This document shows, piece after piece, positions 18,951 to 32,365 of a stretch of 64,000 nt of DNA. Within the stretch, counting starts at the first letter, position 1; each line of letters begins with the position of its first letter. Position numbers and translations under genes: made by a program. Source of the DNA: Strix aluco (Eukaryota; Chordata; Aves; Strigiformes; Strigidae); the NCBI RefSeq assembly GCF_031877795.1, contig NC_133971.1, positions 17,271,171 to 17,335,170 of the forward strand. The letters are read 5' to 3'. Under the pieces are notes generated by a model. It worked only from the letters and a program-made list of their open reading frames with translations, made no database searches and was not told the DNA's origin.

Positions 18951-21900
18951 AGGAAATCTCAGTAAGTGCCGTGCTGTGCCCCTGTGTTTGCAAAGCTTTT
19001 GCATATCCTTGGAAAAGAGGCTAAGAATGCTGTACTCTTCTATTCTGGTAAAAGAGATAATGCTTTTGTTTGCATATTTTAGTAGTCCTGACATTTGTTA
19101 ATGCTGTCTAGTTCCTAAGATGCAGAAAGAAACAGCTCTGACCTGGCAAAGACAGAATTCCTCTTTCCCTCTTGATAGAACCTTCAGTTTTAATTTGTGT
19201 CTCCTTGTTCTTTGAACCTTGCATGATCTGATGTTTCTGGCATGTACCAGTTTTAGATCAGCTGACAGAAAGTTCAGGAGATCTCCCGTTCAGGATGAGG
19301 CCACACAGGGAGGAACAGATGGAAATGAGAGTGGTTGCTGAGAGGAATGGGAAATGTAAGATAGTGGAAGAGAGGAGAAAACAGAATGAAAATGGAAGAA
19401 TAGGAATTAGATTACAAAACAGCAAATACTAGAAAAAGGCCAGCAAAAAATACTGGAAAAAGAAAGCAAAGAAATTCATAGGGAAAATACAGTTGCCTTT
19501 TATTCCTGCAGCATTATTGATCCTTTGCAGAACAGCTTCCCCAAGAGAAGGCAGCTGTGATGGATGGTGTTCATGTAGTTCCTTGTAGTATGTCTTATTT
19601 TATTAAGACACAGGGTCACAGGCATCCAGATGTTCTCCTCTTACATAAATCCTGGTTTACATAACATGAGCTTGCTCACAAAGAACTGACCTCTGAACAG
19701 GACTCATTTGAGTGAGCACTTTTAACTGGTTCTCTCAAATTTCTTTTTGCAATGCTCATTTCTACCATGCTGTCCCTTTGTGAAATTAGGAATGCAGGGA
19801 TGCCTACTGAAGCTGTGTAATTCAAAGAAATGGTTGTTTGTGAGAGTGTTAGCAGCTTGGGAGCAAGAGGCATAGCCTCATAACCTCATTCCCTGTTCCT
19901 CAGATCTTGCAATACAGCAGAAAATCTGTGTCCCAGATTTTGATCCTTTCCTTTCCATTCACTGCAGTTCCAGTACTGAGATTTTTGGGGATGACTAAAC
20001 TCTATTTTGCATAAGTATAGAGCCTCAAGTGTGGCTAAAAAACCCATGCCATAAATACTTGTTAAAGTAGGACCTATGCCAGCAAGGAGAAGACTCTGCA
20101 TGCAGTTGTGTGCACAAAGTTTCTTGTGGGTAAGACACCCTCAACTATTTTCAGGCATGAATCTTCAAGCACTGCTGGAACTGCAAAGCAGGGTTTCAGT
20201 GCAGCAGTCATTGCCTGACAGGGTCAGCTCCCTGGTTTCATATTATGTGTTTTAGTGAACTACCTAGCTAAAGGAAACAGTCCCATCCCTGGGCAATAGG
20301 TTCAAGCTGAAGGACCAGAGGGGAGGTTAGGGCTTGTTACTTAGAGCTCTACTGAGCACTTACTCCTTGGAGACATGTACAAGCTGAAGCACAGCAAAAT
20401 ACCCCATGATTACTGCTGCAAAATGTACAGACAGTGATGTAAGACCAACTTGTCATGTTCGCTAACTTTCCCCTGATTTTGTTGTACTGAAAGATTTTGA
20501 AGCCTCAACTGAAAATTTCTAAATAGGAGCTATAGTGGTTCAGTGGATTTAAAGAACTAAAATTTTGCCCCAAAGCTCATTGTCACGTTGCTTACAAAAT
20601 AATTTGCAATAAGTTAATAAACAGTACACTTTTTTCACATTTTGAAACCTTTCATAACTTCTCTGATAATGACTAGTATTGGGGGATGAGTAACCAGGTT
20701 CAGAGTATATCTGACCTAGCTTTTTTCAGTGACCTCATTTGACGACATCAACCTCACACACAAGGACCTCACTCACAAGGAGACTCTATAACCTCTATTA
20801 ATTGTTTGACATCATGGGTTCTCTTAAGTGTTTACTGCAAATGACAAATGAATGAACAACAACGAATGGGAAATACTTTGCCCTGTAGGCACTTGCTCAC
20901 TGGCAGAAGCTGAGGAAGGTGCACAGTGGGGCAAGCTCAGGTGACAGTTTGTGGCTTGTCTCCTGCTCCATGATACTGTCTAACTGGTGTAAATTTGATG
21001 AAGCTCCCCCATTAGTGGAGAACGAACAGGCAACCTCACCTCCTCATTTACTCTTCACTATTTATTGATGTTGTTGTTCGTTGAGGTTGGCCAGATCTGT
21101 GGCTGATCAGTACCACTCTGCACAACAGCAAAAAGATCTGTATCTGAGATGTGGCACAGCAGCAAGGAGCAGTGCTGGGCAGTTGTGTTTGCAAAAGCAG
21201 GTACCACGTGGCAGCACCAGGCATTTCAGGACATCTCTGCACAGTGTCAGGGGACATACACAGACATATTCAGACTACCTTTGAGATACCTGGTTTGGTT
21301 ATTGAAGTCAGTGTGAAAGTGCTTTCAACTACTAAGTACTCAGTGTTATGCTGCTGTAAATTCATTATTTCCTGTACCCACATTAGATAAAAATAATCTA
21401 AAGCAAGTCTGAGAGCATGTACACACTGCAGTGGTAGTTACCTGTTGCCTTCCTGTATGCAGCATAGAGTCTGCTGTTCTTCTGGTGTAATGAAACTCAT
21501 TAGCCTCTTGTGTGTAAAGAAGAGGTCATGTTCAGCTTTGCCCTGTAGGGGAAGAAGAAAAATACAGCCTCCCCAGTATGACGAGGTGATAGATTCACTT
21601 CTTAGAAGTGAATAGAGGTTAAATACACTTCTCAGAGGATGAGGGGTGAAGTCATGAGTAAAGGAGTCATAAGCAGATGAGGAGGTGGCTGTAACCTTGT
21701 ATTCCTTCCTAGCACCTTTGGGTCAGATGCCTTTGTTGAGGAAGTCATCACTGGGTCAGCTTTAATATGAAAAATGAGATATGGTGGGGGAGTCCCTTTC
21801 TCTTTTTAACATACAGAAGGCTTCCCACACAGGGAAATGTGGTTCTTCTACTAACCCATTGTAGGTCTTGCATCAGGAGGCAGAGTTTTCAACTGAGTCA

Positions 21901-24900
21901 CTTTGAAGCTAGATCTTTATGAAGAGACAGTTTTGATACTGGTCAGTTCATTTCATTAATTCCAAGCAGACTCCTGTTGGGGGTCATGGAATTTTGCAGC
22001 CTAGAGGAGGTGCTCCCTAGGAGCTGAGTTTGGAGTTTGTTTTTATTGTGATTTGCGGTAACAAGAGAGACAAAGCTCAGCAGAGAGGTAAGCTGACATT
22101 ACATTAGTTTTAAAGTCTAATAAATGGTTTCTATTTGTACCATGGTTGGTTTCAGCAGCCAGTCTTGCTTCTGCAAGCGAGTGGGACACTGTATGACTGT
22201 AAAAAATAAAACACTGTGCAGGAAATATTTTTTGCAAAATCCGTGCCATAATCAGCTATAGGTCTGTGCACATCTCAAAATTAGGGTTTTTTTTTTAGTT
22301 GAGTGTGTGTCAAAGAAAATGTTTCCAAGGGCATGTCACGGCTTTCCTTTAGAATACACAATGATTGACCTTTTAAAAATAAACTCACAGGGAAACACAA
22401 CAAAGAAACCAGTGCTGTAAAGCAGTTGTATCCATATAGATATTGTCACCTGCCTTTCTATTGTGAGAAAGAACCTATTGCATACTGAAATAAGATTAAA
22501 TATGAAAACATATGCTATGGACAGAAACGTTTACTTACCCCTGGTTGGCCCTCTCTAGCAACATGGGGTGGTTTAAAAATTACTAAGCATTTAAAAAGAA
22601 AAAGAAGAATGTGTTGTGCATCAAATACCAAACTTAATACTGTACATAGTGAATCTGTAAACTGTGACTAAAGGCGAAACATTTTTAAAATGCCTCCGAT
22701 AATGAAAAGATTTATTGTAAAATATGTCTTAAACGGTTTGAACAAAATGCTCATTGTGTGTACACAAAACGGCTTTATTCAGCAGCCATTCTTGGATTTA
22801 GCCCTTGGTGGGTTTCAGATGCAGGAGGAGCAAAGGATTTGACAGCAGGGGAGCTGGAATCTGTAACAAACACCTTTTTAATTTAGGGCAATAACAGTGA
22901 TGTGATTTGGTATGGGAGAGATGAATTTGATTTTTTTTTTTTTCCTGAGTGCCTGGAGCTACCGCCACAAGTGCTGATATTCTCATAAAAAATGTCTTTA
23001 GTGGGCAAGATATTGAGGTCAGATACTGTACTGCACAAAACTGCATGGCAGGTTCCACCTCTAGATTTGAGAGCTCCCTTTTTGTCAAGTGATTGCACAG
23101 CACAGGGTGTTGTCTTCTCTCTTTCTATCGATGGTTATATCCTACTGTGTTTCCTCATTCTTTGCTGACTTGTACACACTCAGGGCTCCTGCAAAATCAG
23201 GCCTTGTGAGTACTCAGAAGAGTACCCAAATTCACCAGTTGCTTTTGGAAACTTGCACAAACAAATTCTGCTCCTGATTCCCCAGCATGAAAGTCTCTCT
23301 CACATTTGCTCATTCATGCTCTGTAAAATACCCCCAAACAACTGTAAAATTTGTCACAATGAGTGGCAAACAAGAAAGAAGATGCTTTTTGAATTCTTGC
23401 TTTGAAAGCGATCAGTTCACTTAAGAGAAAATACATGTTTCTGAGCAATGTATCAAAACCTTTTTTCCTTTTTTAAAGCTTTCTTCTCACACAGTCATTT
23501 TCTGAAACTGTGGGTTTTTTTTCTCTTTCTTAAAACTTCTTATCCTTCTTCTTTTTGCTGTTATTGTTCCATTTCATGGAAGGAGAGGAACTTCAAAAAC
23601 TAGAAACCAGATTATAGATCCAATTAGCCCTAAAAAGTGGGCTGGAATAATAAATTTTGGCTCTTCTCTCCAGAGAAACAACTCAACTAGCTGCTGTGAA
23701 AATCTTCCTGTTGAACCCCATGTTTTTCCACCCATTTTAGACACACGGATAGTGCAGTCAGGATCATCAGAACCTGCTTCACTCAGTGGGCAGATGACAA
23801 CACGACTTGGGCCAGAAACACCTTCTTTTTCCTTTGGGTTGCTTCAGAGAGAGGAGTGCAGCTTTTTCTCCCTTACTGGCTCCTGTACCCATATCAGAGA
23901 GACGGGAATTAGTACCTTTTCTTGCCTCTGTTGGCAGATGGGCTTGCGATCACAGCTGAGTAAATACCGTGACAATCTTGTTCTCAATGATAAATTCTGG
24001 TGTATCTACATGCCAAGAAAAATTATGGTAGTCAGTAAAATGTGTCAAGGCTGTGGTCGTGGACAAAGTAGAAGTGGTTGTGTCACTGCAGAACACTGCA
24101 TAGACCCCCAGTTGCTGTAAACCATGGTGGAGACTAACACAGACCTAAGCTAACAGGTCCTAGCTATGGATCCAACCTACTGTTTCACACCTAAAGATTT
24201 TCTTAGTCATCTGCTAATGCATGAAGTTCAGGATGCTACAGAGCCTACATTTCTATTTCTGTGTTTATTTTTATTTTTAAACTTCCATTGGCACTTTTCA
24301 CAGCTTGATTAGAACAAGAAATCTTCAAATTCAACATACAGTGTAGGGGCTTAGGTCATTATTACTTGTGGGTCATTCTGCTTGATTTTGCCATAAAAGG
24401 AGACAGCAATTAGTTAATAATGAAACAAAGTCCACCAGTTGTTGGTTGAAGTCCAACTCTTGCAGGCTAGTCATTAGTCTTCTGCAACCTGGTGAAAACT
24501 GCAGTTCTGTGAATTTGGAAACACGATCAGATTTCCTTAAGCAATAACACACATGCTGGAGGGAGATGTAGGTCATCTTGACACAGCCCACTGTGTTCCT
24601 GTTTCTGTTTCCCACCAGCTGGGTGTCATTTGAAAATGACCACAGTAAGATGGCATGGTTATTTAACTGCCAAATTTGTGTTCTGGAGATCCTTGCTTAG
24701 TTATTGTTTAGCCTTAGAGATATCGGAGTACTTTGATGCACAGATTTGCATTTCTGAAGCTCTTTATGTACAGTAACAGAACAATCTGTATCTTAAAACA
24801 CACTGGAGAGCTAAATATGTCAGCCATGCCTGATCCCTGCTGGAATAAGGTAAGCATTTCTGTGTCGCTTGGATGCAGTAGGCATTATCACAGCATTGTT

Positions 24901-27900
24901 ACTAAAGTAGCAGTTTCACAGAAAACCAGCTGCATGGTATGATGGAGTTGGAGACCTTCTGTTCATTGACCTGAACTTGAATCCCTCCCTCCTTTCTTCA
25001 AGGGGTTTGACCACAGCTCTCATTTTCCAGATGAGTACTCTGACCACTGGACAATGGCATACTCTGCAGTTGCTCTTTCTCACCCCTAGGTTGAACGACA
25101 GTGGAGCCAACACCTCTCATACTGAAAGGAAGGGTACTATGAGAAAAGGAGGTACGGCTTAGGTTCCTGACTTGTCTTCACAAAGTGGAGCAGTTTCAGT
25201 AGGAAAGATTGAAATGTCTCAGGGTCTTTCATTTCTAACTCTGGCTCTGACTTGTGAAAATAATGCAGCATTTTTTACATGTTTTAAGGATCTTTATGTG
25301 CTTAGAGCTGTAGCTATGATTTGTAAGCTGAAACAAGATGTTTGACAACAAGAAGACACTGTTGCCCTATAGGAGAGAGTTGAACAGCATGAGGCTCAGC
25401 ATGGGACAGCTTGGGTTGAAATAGCTTCTCAGATATCCCTAGAACCTAAAGAAGTCTCTTCCAGAAAAGAAAATTTAATGCAGGTTAGGACAATAGAAAG
25501 GAACATAAAATCAACAGAGTTAAACCTGAAATGGGGATTAGCAGGAATTCTGAAGAATAAATGCTTAAAATTACAAGAAGTGATAATAAGGGTTTCTGGT
25601 ACAGCAGAAACAGAGGGACTGCAAGCGAATTAGGGACTTTTTCAGGTTATTAAATGCTAGAGAATCTGTGAAAAAAGTATAGAGTCTGTAGACTTCCTGA
25701 TATCATTTTGCAACAGTTTTTGCTGGGTAATGTTTTAGACAGATGCTCCGTGCTCACTATCTTCAAGCAATAGAGATATTGTGATAAATAGTTCCTATGA
25801 AATAAATAAACACTATTAGTTTAACTGTATGTGTCATGTAAGAAGACAAAAAAAGGATAGCTAAGGGGTGGGATCAAGTTCTAGTTTGGCTCTTCTTTGA
25901 TCTGTGGCATTGAACACATTGCTCAGTTTGAATTTATTCTGTTAGTTGTATGTGCTTATTCTCATTTAAGAGGAGTTGTTGGAAGGATTCAGGAGGAATT
26001 TATAAGTATCTTTGCTCTCTCTTTCTCTGTGTTGAAAGACATGATTCTTGTCAGATGCAAAGGAGTCCTGTCTCAAGAAATCATTTCTGTAGATTTCCAC
26101 TGGCCAGGAGGAAATCACAACCTTTCTTAGTTTTCTGGTCTATTGGAAAGTCTCCAAATACTACTGGAGAAATAATGAAAAGATTAGCAGTTTCTGACCA
26201 GATTCCTGCATTTCATTGATTTATTAGTACTCTGGTTTGTTTCATAACGTATCTGGGTCATCATGCTCGGTCATCATTCTTTATGCAATTTCTTGTGGAA
26301 TTCTTGCGACAAAACAGGAAATAGTCTGTTAGGTTACAGGACAGATTTGGGGATGTTTATGGCAAACTCGCCTGCTGAGATCAGATGCTCATACCTGACT
26401 AGTGTTCAGGGGTGGATATGTAACCACTTTTCCTCTGAACAGCAACATTCAGTGACTGCACCAGGGCGGTTTTACTGCAGTACTCCTAGGTATACTAGCC
26501 TGGCTGGCAGTGGTGGCATGCTAAGTGAGACATTTCAGGGCTGCTTAGTCCTTTTGTAGCACCCTCTCAGGCACTGGGGTGACCCAAATCCAGAGGCATC
26601 TCTTCCAGGATCTTCCCCATTTTGGGCCATCAAATAAAAAAGAAGGGGAGGAAGAGGAGAAGTTTTATGTTTTCCTTCTTGTCTCCCAAACCAGTGTGTC
26701 TGGTAAAAAAGGGTATGAGAAGGTCTGTGGTTCTCAGAAGTGGTGCTGAGTGCTTTTTCTCTGTAGTCAGTGGAGTTCAAAGGGACTGACTCCATTGATA
26801 TAATCAGGACAAACACATGATTAAGGGGGTGTATTCTCAATATTTTTTCTTGGAGCTTTTCCAAGGTCTGCTACCCGTAATCATGAAAGGACTTAAAAGT
26901 CTGGGTATTGCAAGCTCTTGCTACGCAGAGGATCAGCATAGGGAGAGTTTTTATTCTGTTCTTCTCCTATTAGAGAAGGCGTTGTGCAGATGAGCCACGT
27001 GTTGATTAACAAATAAACCTGGAAAGTCAGAATGTGTTGTCAGTGCTTCACACATGTCCTGCAGCAAACACAAAAGAAAGGAAGAGGGGTGCCTGTCAGG
27101 TGCTGCTGCTGGAGAGGTGCAGGAACATAATACATCTCCACAGAAGCTACCATTGATTAGTCCATACCAGTGTGAAGAGCAAATCTTGCTTTTCCTTTTC
27201 TACTGACATATAGATATACCTGTCACCATTTTTAACTTCAGAGAAGTTTACACTATTGCACCTCCCCTTCTCCTTTTTACCTGGTATCTCAGCTTCACTC
27301 CCATCTGTCTTCATACCTGAAATAATTAGCATATCACATACTGAGCTTCCTCTACTCATATTGGCTAGGAGATATAGCTGAGATCCAAAAATGTTGAGCC
27401 ATATGTTGAGGCATAGCCATATAAACCTGAGATGGGTTAGGGCTTCATGTCTGATTCCCTTACTTACACTTGTTTAATAATTTGATGAAGCAGTGAGTTG
27501 GAGTAACAGATGCGGGACTTGAAACAGTGCTACAAATTGTAAAGGAATAAGCCCAAGTGCAGAAAGTTTTCTTTTACATTTTAAGGGGCAAAATGGTCAC
27601 AATAGTTGCATTTTACAAGTATTCAAGGTAGAAGGTCTTTCCTCTTTCAGGCTTTTATTTGCAGTGTTACCTAACTTCAGTTCTGGGTTTCACATATGCC
27701 CATGTAGTCATAATTTGCCTCAGTGTCAAAATTACTAAGCTTTGCACCTGAAAAAATAAGAGGCTGATACAAGACTGATATGAAAAATAAAGAAACCAAT
27801 ACATAAACAGGTCAACCATTTAAATGAAAATATATTTGAATTGTGAAACCCAGCATTACTGAAAAACTTGCTTTCAGAGTGATGTAGGGGAAATTTCTAT

Positions 27901-27995
27901 TAATTGTTTCCTGTTGTGAATCTGATGGGCTGGTGAACAGTGTCTGTTGATTCCTTTTTGCTTTCAGCTCCTATGTTAAGCTCATTTATAAGAAC
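18951..27995. other. Gene desert, second part
   Basis: No supported gene. Noted items are a purine-rich, strand-asymmetric stretch at about 19300-19490 and a near-perfect palindrome at 21593-21613. The longest open frame (plus, 23752-24120, 122 codons) has no recognisable domain and no supporting splice or composition signal. Confidence 0.5.
21593..21613. repeat. 21-bp palindrome with embedded TTCTTAGAA
   Basis: A perfect 10-bp inverted repeat sits around a single central T. Its core TTCTTAGAA fits the STAT5-type consensus TTCYNRGAA. Another ACTTCT copy follows 17 bp downstream. Function is not shown by sequence. Confidence 0.5.
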
Positions 27996-28480
27996 TGTGA
28001 TGGGTGGACACCTCTGGAAGGGAGAGAAGAGTATCTCTTCCCTCAAAAGCAACTGAATGTGCTCAAGAAGATATGGTCCCAGACATTGAGAGATGCCCTG
28101 ATACCTGTCTAGACCCAGAGAAAGAGCAGAGAGCTTGCAGCAGAAACTGCTGGAAAGGGTAGGATATATCCAAGAAGTCTGAAAGGTGGTCTTATGGTGA
28201 TGTAGAGGGAAACCTCTAAGGGACCAGGGAGTCTAGGTAGCCCCCGAGGTGGCTGAAGTCGGGCAAGAAAACTGGGACATCAGTACGAGGAAAGAATTAG
28301 TTATAAACATCTTTACATTTCTGCTGACCTCACTGCTTTAATTTTTTTCTTTTCCCAATTCTAAAATAAAACTGGCTTTGTGAGTTAAAAGCTTTTTGGA
28401 TTTATTTGGGGACCTCATTATAAGAAAAATTTCTCAGCAAGTCCATCTCACAGCTCTGGTGAGCTTGAGGTCCCATCACA
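27996..28480 (+). mobile_element. Probable solo LTR of an endogenous retrovirus
   Basis: A 485-bp unit is bounded by a perfect 9-bp inverted repeat, TGTGATGGG at the left and CCCATCACA at the right, the TG...CA form of retroviral LTRs. Inside, in plus orientation and typical order, are a TATAAA box at 28302-28307 and an AATAAA signal at 28365-28370, followed by a GT/T-rich stretch. Flanking tetranucleotides GAAC and GAAA could be a decayed target-site duplication. There is no purine tract before it or primer-binding site after it, and no gag, pol or env frame nearby, so it looks like a solo LTR. The retroviral family was not identified. Confidence 0.6.
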
Positions 28481-31400
28481 GAAAGGACAGTTGAGCTTGG
28501 TAGACTACATTGTTTCAGATCACCTCCACTGCGTCAGGCACGCTGTTGCTGGAGTCTTCTCCTTCCTGTGCTTATGAAAGAAAAATCAAGGTTGTTTCAC
28601 AGAAAAAAGCTAGTCATCACCAGTCATTGCTAGACCAGTACTGTTAGAGTAGTGCTGTCATTACTGGATCTCAGAGCCACGTAAACCCCTGATGAAAGCT
28701 TTGCAGCGCCAGGTGCCAGACAGAGACAATTTATCAAAATCAGCAAGCTAATAAGGCATCCCTAGGAAACTCTGTGAAGAGGAGAAGGCTTAGTGAGGTA
28801 GAAGGCCCTTAAAGGTGCCAACCAGCTGGAAAGGTGCATCTATTCAGAGTTCACAGCCACAGATTTTTCCTGGAGTTAGACAAAGAAGCAGAGTCTCTGC
28901 CCTCTTTGTCCAAATTCTCACCAGATGTGTGAACGACTCTTCAACACTTTTCCTTCCTTCACCTGATTTTGACTGAATCTTGAAACAGACTGCTCTCAGG
29001 AGGATGCCAGGTATTTGTCTTTCCTAAGTATATCCTTCTGAATGTCCTCTGCTTTGTCCAAGATGTGGAGAATCTTGAGGCTGTCCTGACCAGGACCTGC
29101 GCTCTTACTCCTGCTTCTGATACTGCATTGTATTTGTGCTTCTCCAGGAAAAGGGTGAAGAACTGGAAAACACTGGTTGGCCTCTACTTTTCTCCTCCCT
29201 TAATTCTGCTGTGAAATTGACATTTCAATAACAAATATTGATTAACATTTTTATTTAAGCTGTGGTTTGGTTTTCTGGTATAAACACCCACAGTTTGCAT
29301 GCTTCCTATAGCACTGGCTTGCGTATAAAGATATAACTTCCTCCCTTCTCCAGTGCCACAGCGATAGCTGTCATATGACTTTGGGAGGGAATTCTTGAAA
29401 TATTCCTGAATATGTGCGATAAAATGTACCTACCACAAAAGGATTCACATTCTCCCTCCCAGTGCATATGCTACTTCTGAGTCTTCTGGGAACTTCCAAA
29501 ACATTAAATACACAACCTACTTCACCAGTCCATCTAAAGGTTCATTGTAGCTAACCTGATTTTTGTGTGCCCTGTTTTGGAAACATCAGGATCAAAAGCT
29601 TTGCTGACAGCAAAGTATCAGAAAGGAAGAAATACTATGCATCTGCTAAAAACCATACTTCCAAAACCAGAAGCACTCCCAAGTCAGTGGCCTCCCTAAA
29701 ACATGCTTCCCTAAATGACTTGAGTAAAGCTGCAGAGTTTGATAGCAATAGAAAGAACAACTCATGGATATCGTAAACATTCAGTGTTGGCCTGTGCTGC
29801 CTGATGAGAGGGCTGCTCTGAGAATAAACTGTGAGTCTTTTTGTTTGTCTTCATTCTTCTGTGAGAACAACAGATGAAACATTTGTTTGCTTTCTGGGTA
29901 TGTCTGCCACTGGATCAGTTTGCACTTTTCTTTCATTTCCAAGACTTGACAATAATGTATTCCTTTTAGTGATCTTTGTATAATTATAATTTCTGCCACC
30001 TAAATAAATATATTTAAAACAGCATAGTAGATGTATGTATTTACCACCCCTCTTCCTGCACAGCGAAGTGTGTAAAAGGAAGTTGCAAACATGCATTGAT
30101 TTAAAGTGATTTGCTCTTTAAAACATTAAATTGGAGAATTAATAGCCTGTTTTACTCATCCAGGTCTCAGTGAAGCTATGCCCACTCACTGCACAGACAG
30201 CACCCAGATGACCATTCTCTTTTAGACTTTAGCTATTCCTTTCTCTTTCTGACTTGTGCCCCTCACATAGCACCATTAATGTGGGACAAATCTGCAGTGC
30301 TGTTACTCCTTCCTCAGTAAGTTCTTTATACAGACACTCTTCCTAAGCACAAGACACTGAGTACAACATCCATGCTGTTCTTGGCAGACAACTGTAAAAA
30401 TGTTATTGCTTATCACTTGAATCACCTGCCTTCTATCTGTCAGGCTGCCAGTCTTGGTGGTGTATTTGTAATACAAGGGTCATGTGTGCCCAGCCTCCCA
30501 GGCAGGAGGTCAGTCCTGGGAGATAGTGAGGTTTTGCACCTCCTTATTTGAGGAGCTATGTAATCACAGTTGTCGTTCAGAGTAACTGTTTGGGTAGAAG
30601 GACAGGAGTTATGTATAGGAGAGGAGGGCATGAGAAGCAGAGGCTGGGAACCATGGTGGGAGCATGACAGTGAGGGCAGGGAGGCTGCTCTCTCTGATGA
30701 TTATATACTCTATTTAAGCAAGCATGCCAATCAGCTCCAGATCTCTGCCAGTTTAGCAAAGCCCTTAAAATTCCCACCTGCTGTCTGTTCCTTGGGGTTG
30801 TAAAATAAAAGGCTGTCCTCATCTCCTGTCCCCAGAAGCCAAATTGTCTGAGCTCTGGGCTGCTATCCTTTTTGGAAATCCCTAGCACACACAATTTTAT
30901 CCCAGAGTAGTAGAATTAGAGTATTCCTGATTCTAGTCCCTCCTTTGCACTAGTTCTCACAGTTTTATCTCATTTTTTCTGACCTTGCTGAGAGAGTGCT
31001 GGTGGGCATGCATTCTTCCTGACAGACCTGAGCCAGAACACATCCTAGAAAGGTGCTGCCTCAGAGCTGGTGGCCATACCACTTCACGTCACTGTTGACA
31101 TTACTCACGTAAATAGGTGGAAAACCACATCAGACTGCTGTGCTGACATACAGACATGACTCTTTATGGGGCAAAAAGATGAGTCCCTTAAAATCTGGAT
31201 GGTTTCCAAGGAAGAGTACATGACCTAACTGGTCTCCCTCTAAGGAAACATGCAGAGACTAGAAGAAGTAGTTTCCCAGAAATACCAGCTCTGTCTGGGC
31301 TTGAGATATAGGACTATTTCTGTCACCAGACAAGCCTTTATTTTCACTGCTGAGGGTGGCAGCACATGAAATGGGGACAGGGCTTTGGCTGTGTAAGCTG

Positions 31401-31762
31401 CATTCCCTTGGGGCAGTTAAAATGGATCCAAATCAATATATATTCTGCTCACTCTTTTACTGTAAACATATGTAAAAGTTGTCCTTGTTTTCTCCTTTTG
31501 GTCAGTACACCCTGCTTTGACTCTCAAAAAAGGCTTCTCGTCTTGGGGCTTTGTGGTTGTCTCGATCTCTCAGTTTTGACTAGGCTGGGGTTTTGCAGAT
31601 AGTTCCCTGGAAAAGGATACCAATGGCGTTTACTTCCTTGGCAAGATTGTCTTCATTTGGCAAATATGACTGTTTCTTCCATGCTTGGAAAATTCATGAG
31701 TTTGAGGCTTATCAGGGGGGACAGAAGCAAAGATGGACACAGTGCATAACCGTCTGAAATGA
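28481..31762. other. Gene desert, third part
   Basis: Mixed-composition DNA without a supported gene. Short open frames such as 29567-29776 (plus) and 30577-30894 (minus) have no recognisable domain. Confidence 0.5.
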
Positions 31763-31850
31763 TCTATCACAGAATTGTGGAGGTTGGAAGGGACCTTGGA
31801 GGTCTCCAGTCCAACCCAATGGCCCATCAAGCCCTTTCGGTCTGAGCTAC
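31763..31850 (-). mobile_element. CR1 LINE 3'-end fragment
   Basis: The plus strand reads CACAGAATTGTGGAGGTTGG, then AAGGGACCTTGGAGGTC and CAGTCCAACCC. This is the reverse complement of the CR1 3' tail. The element therefore lies on the minus strand and is a short, 5'-truncated copy. CR1 is the dominant LINE family in bird genomes. The left boundary is clear, the right one approximate. Confidence 0.8.
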
Positions 31851-32084
31851 ACATAGTGCACCCAGCCCTGTTTCCTGCTGTTTGTGGCTGGACTCCCTTG
31901 GTAGACCCCAGGACTGACTTGTTACCTCACCTTGTTTGGGGCTGCAGATGGGACTGGTCACTGTCACCAACCTGACACCACTGAGGGCACTGCCTGTGCC
32001 GGGAACACCCTGTTTGTGCCCACCATGGAGCAGCCCTGTTCTTGCTGTTCCCGACTGCCCACCGATGTCTATGAGGAGGTTACT

Positions 32085-32365
32085 GAGAAGAGAAAACTGC
32101 TGCTCAGAGCAGCAAAGAGCAGGAGGGTGAGAGGCAGTGGTCATAGACTGAAAGAGGAGATGCTCAGCCTGACGATAAGGAAAAGGTTTTTCCCCATGAA
32201 GACTGCCCAGCAGTGCAGCAGGGGCCCATAGAGGTTGTGTCATCTCCATCCTTGGAGTATTTCCAGCCCCAAAAGGATAAAAAGCCCTGAACAACCTGGT
32301 CTGACCTCATGGCTGAGCCTGCTCTGGGCAGGGAGGTGGACTGGAGTCCTCCCAAGGTGTCTGAT
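32085..32365 (+). mobile_element. Decayed CR1 LINE 3' fragment
   Basis: The segment resembles the CR1 region just before the 3' tail. It has GAGAGGCAGTGGTCATAGAC, a GATAAGGAAAAGG-TTTTTCCCC-type block, then an AGCCCTGAACAACCTGGTCTGAC block and TGCTCTGGGCAGGGAGGTGG. It lacks the 3'-terminal octamer repeats. It lies close to the minus-strand fragment at 31763 but in the opposite orientation, so it is a separate insertion or part of a rearranged pair. Confidence 0.7.

Noticed and set aside
19591-19610. 7-bp inverted repeat TGTCTTA/TAAGACA
   Set aside because: Too short and AT-rich to be distinguished from chance.
23752-24120. 122-codon plus-strand open frame
   Set aside because: No recognisable domain, no conserved motif, ordinary non-coding composition and no splice context.
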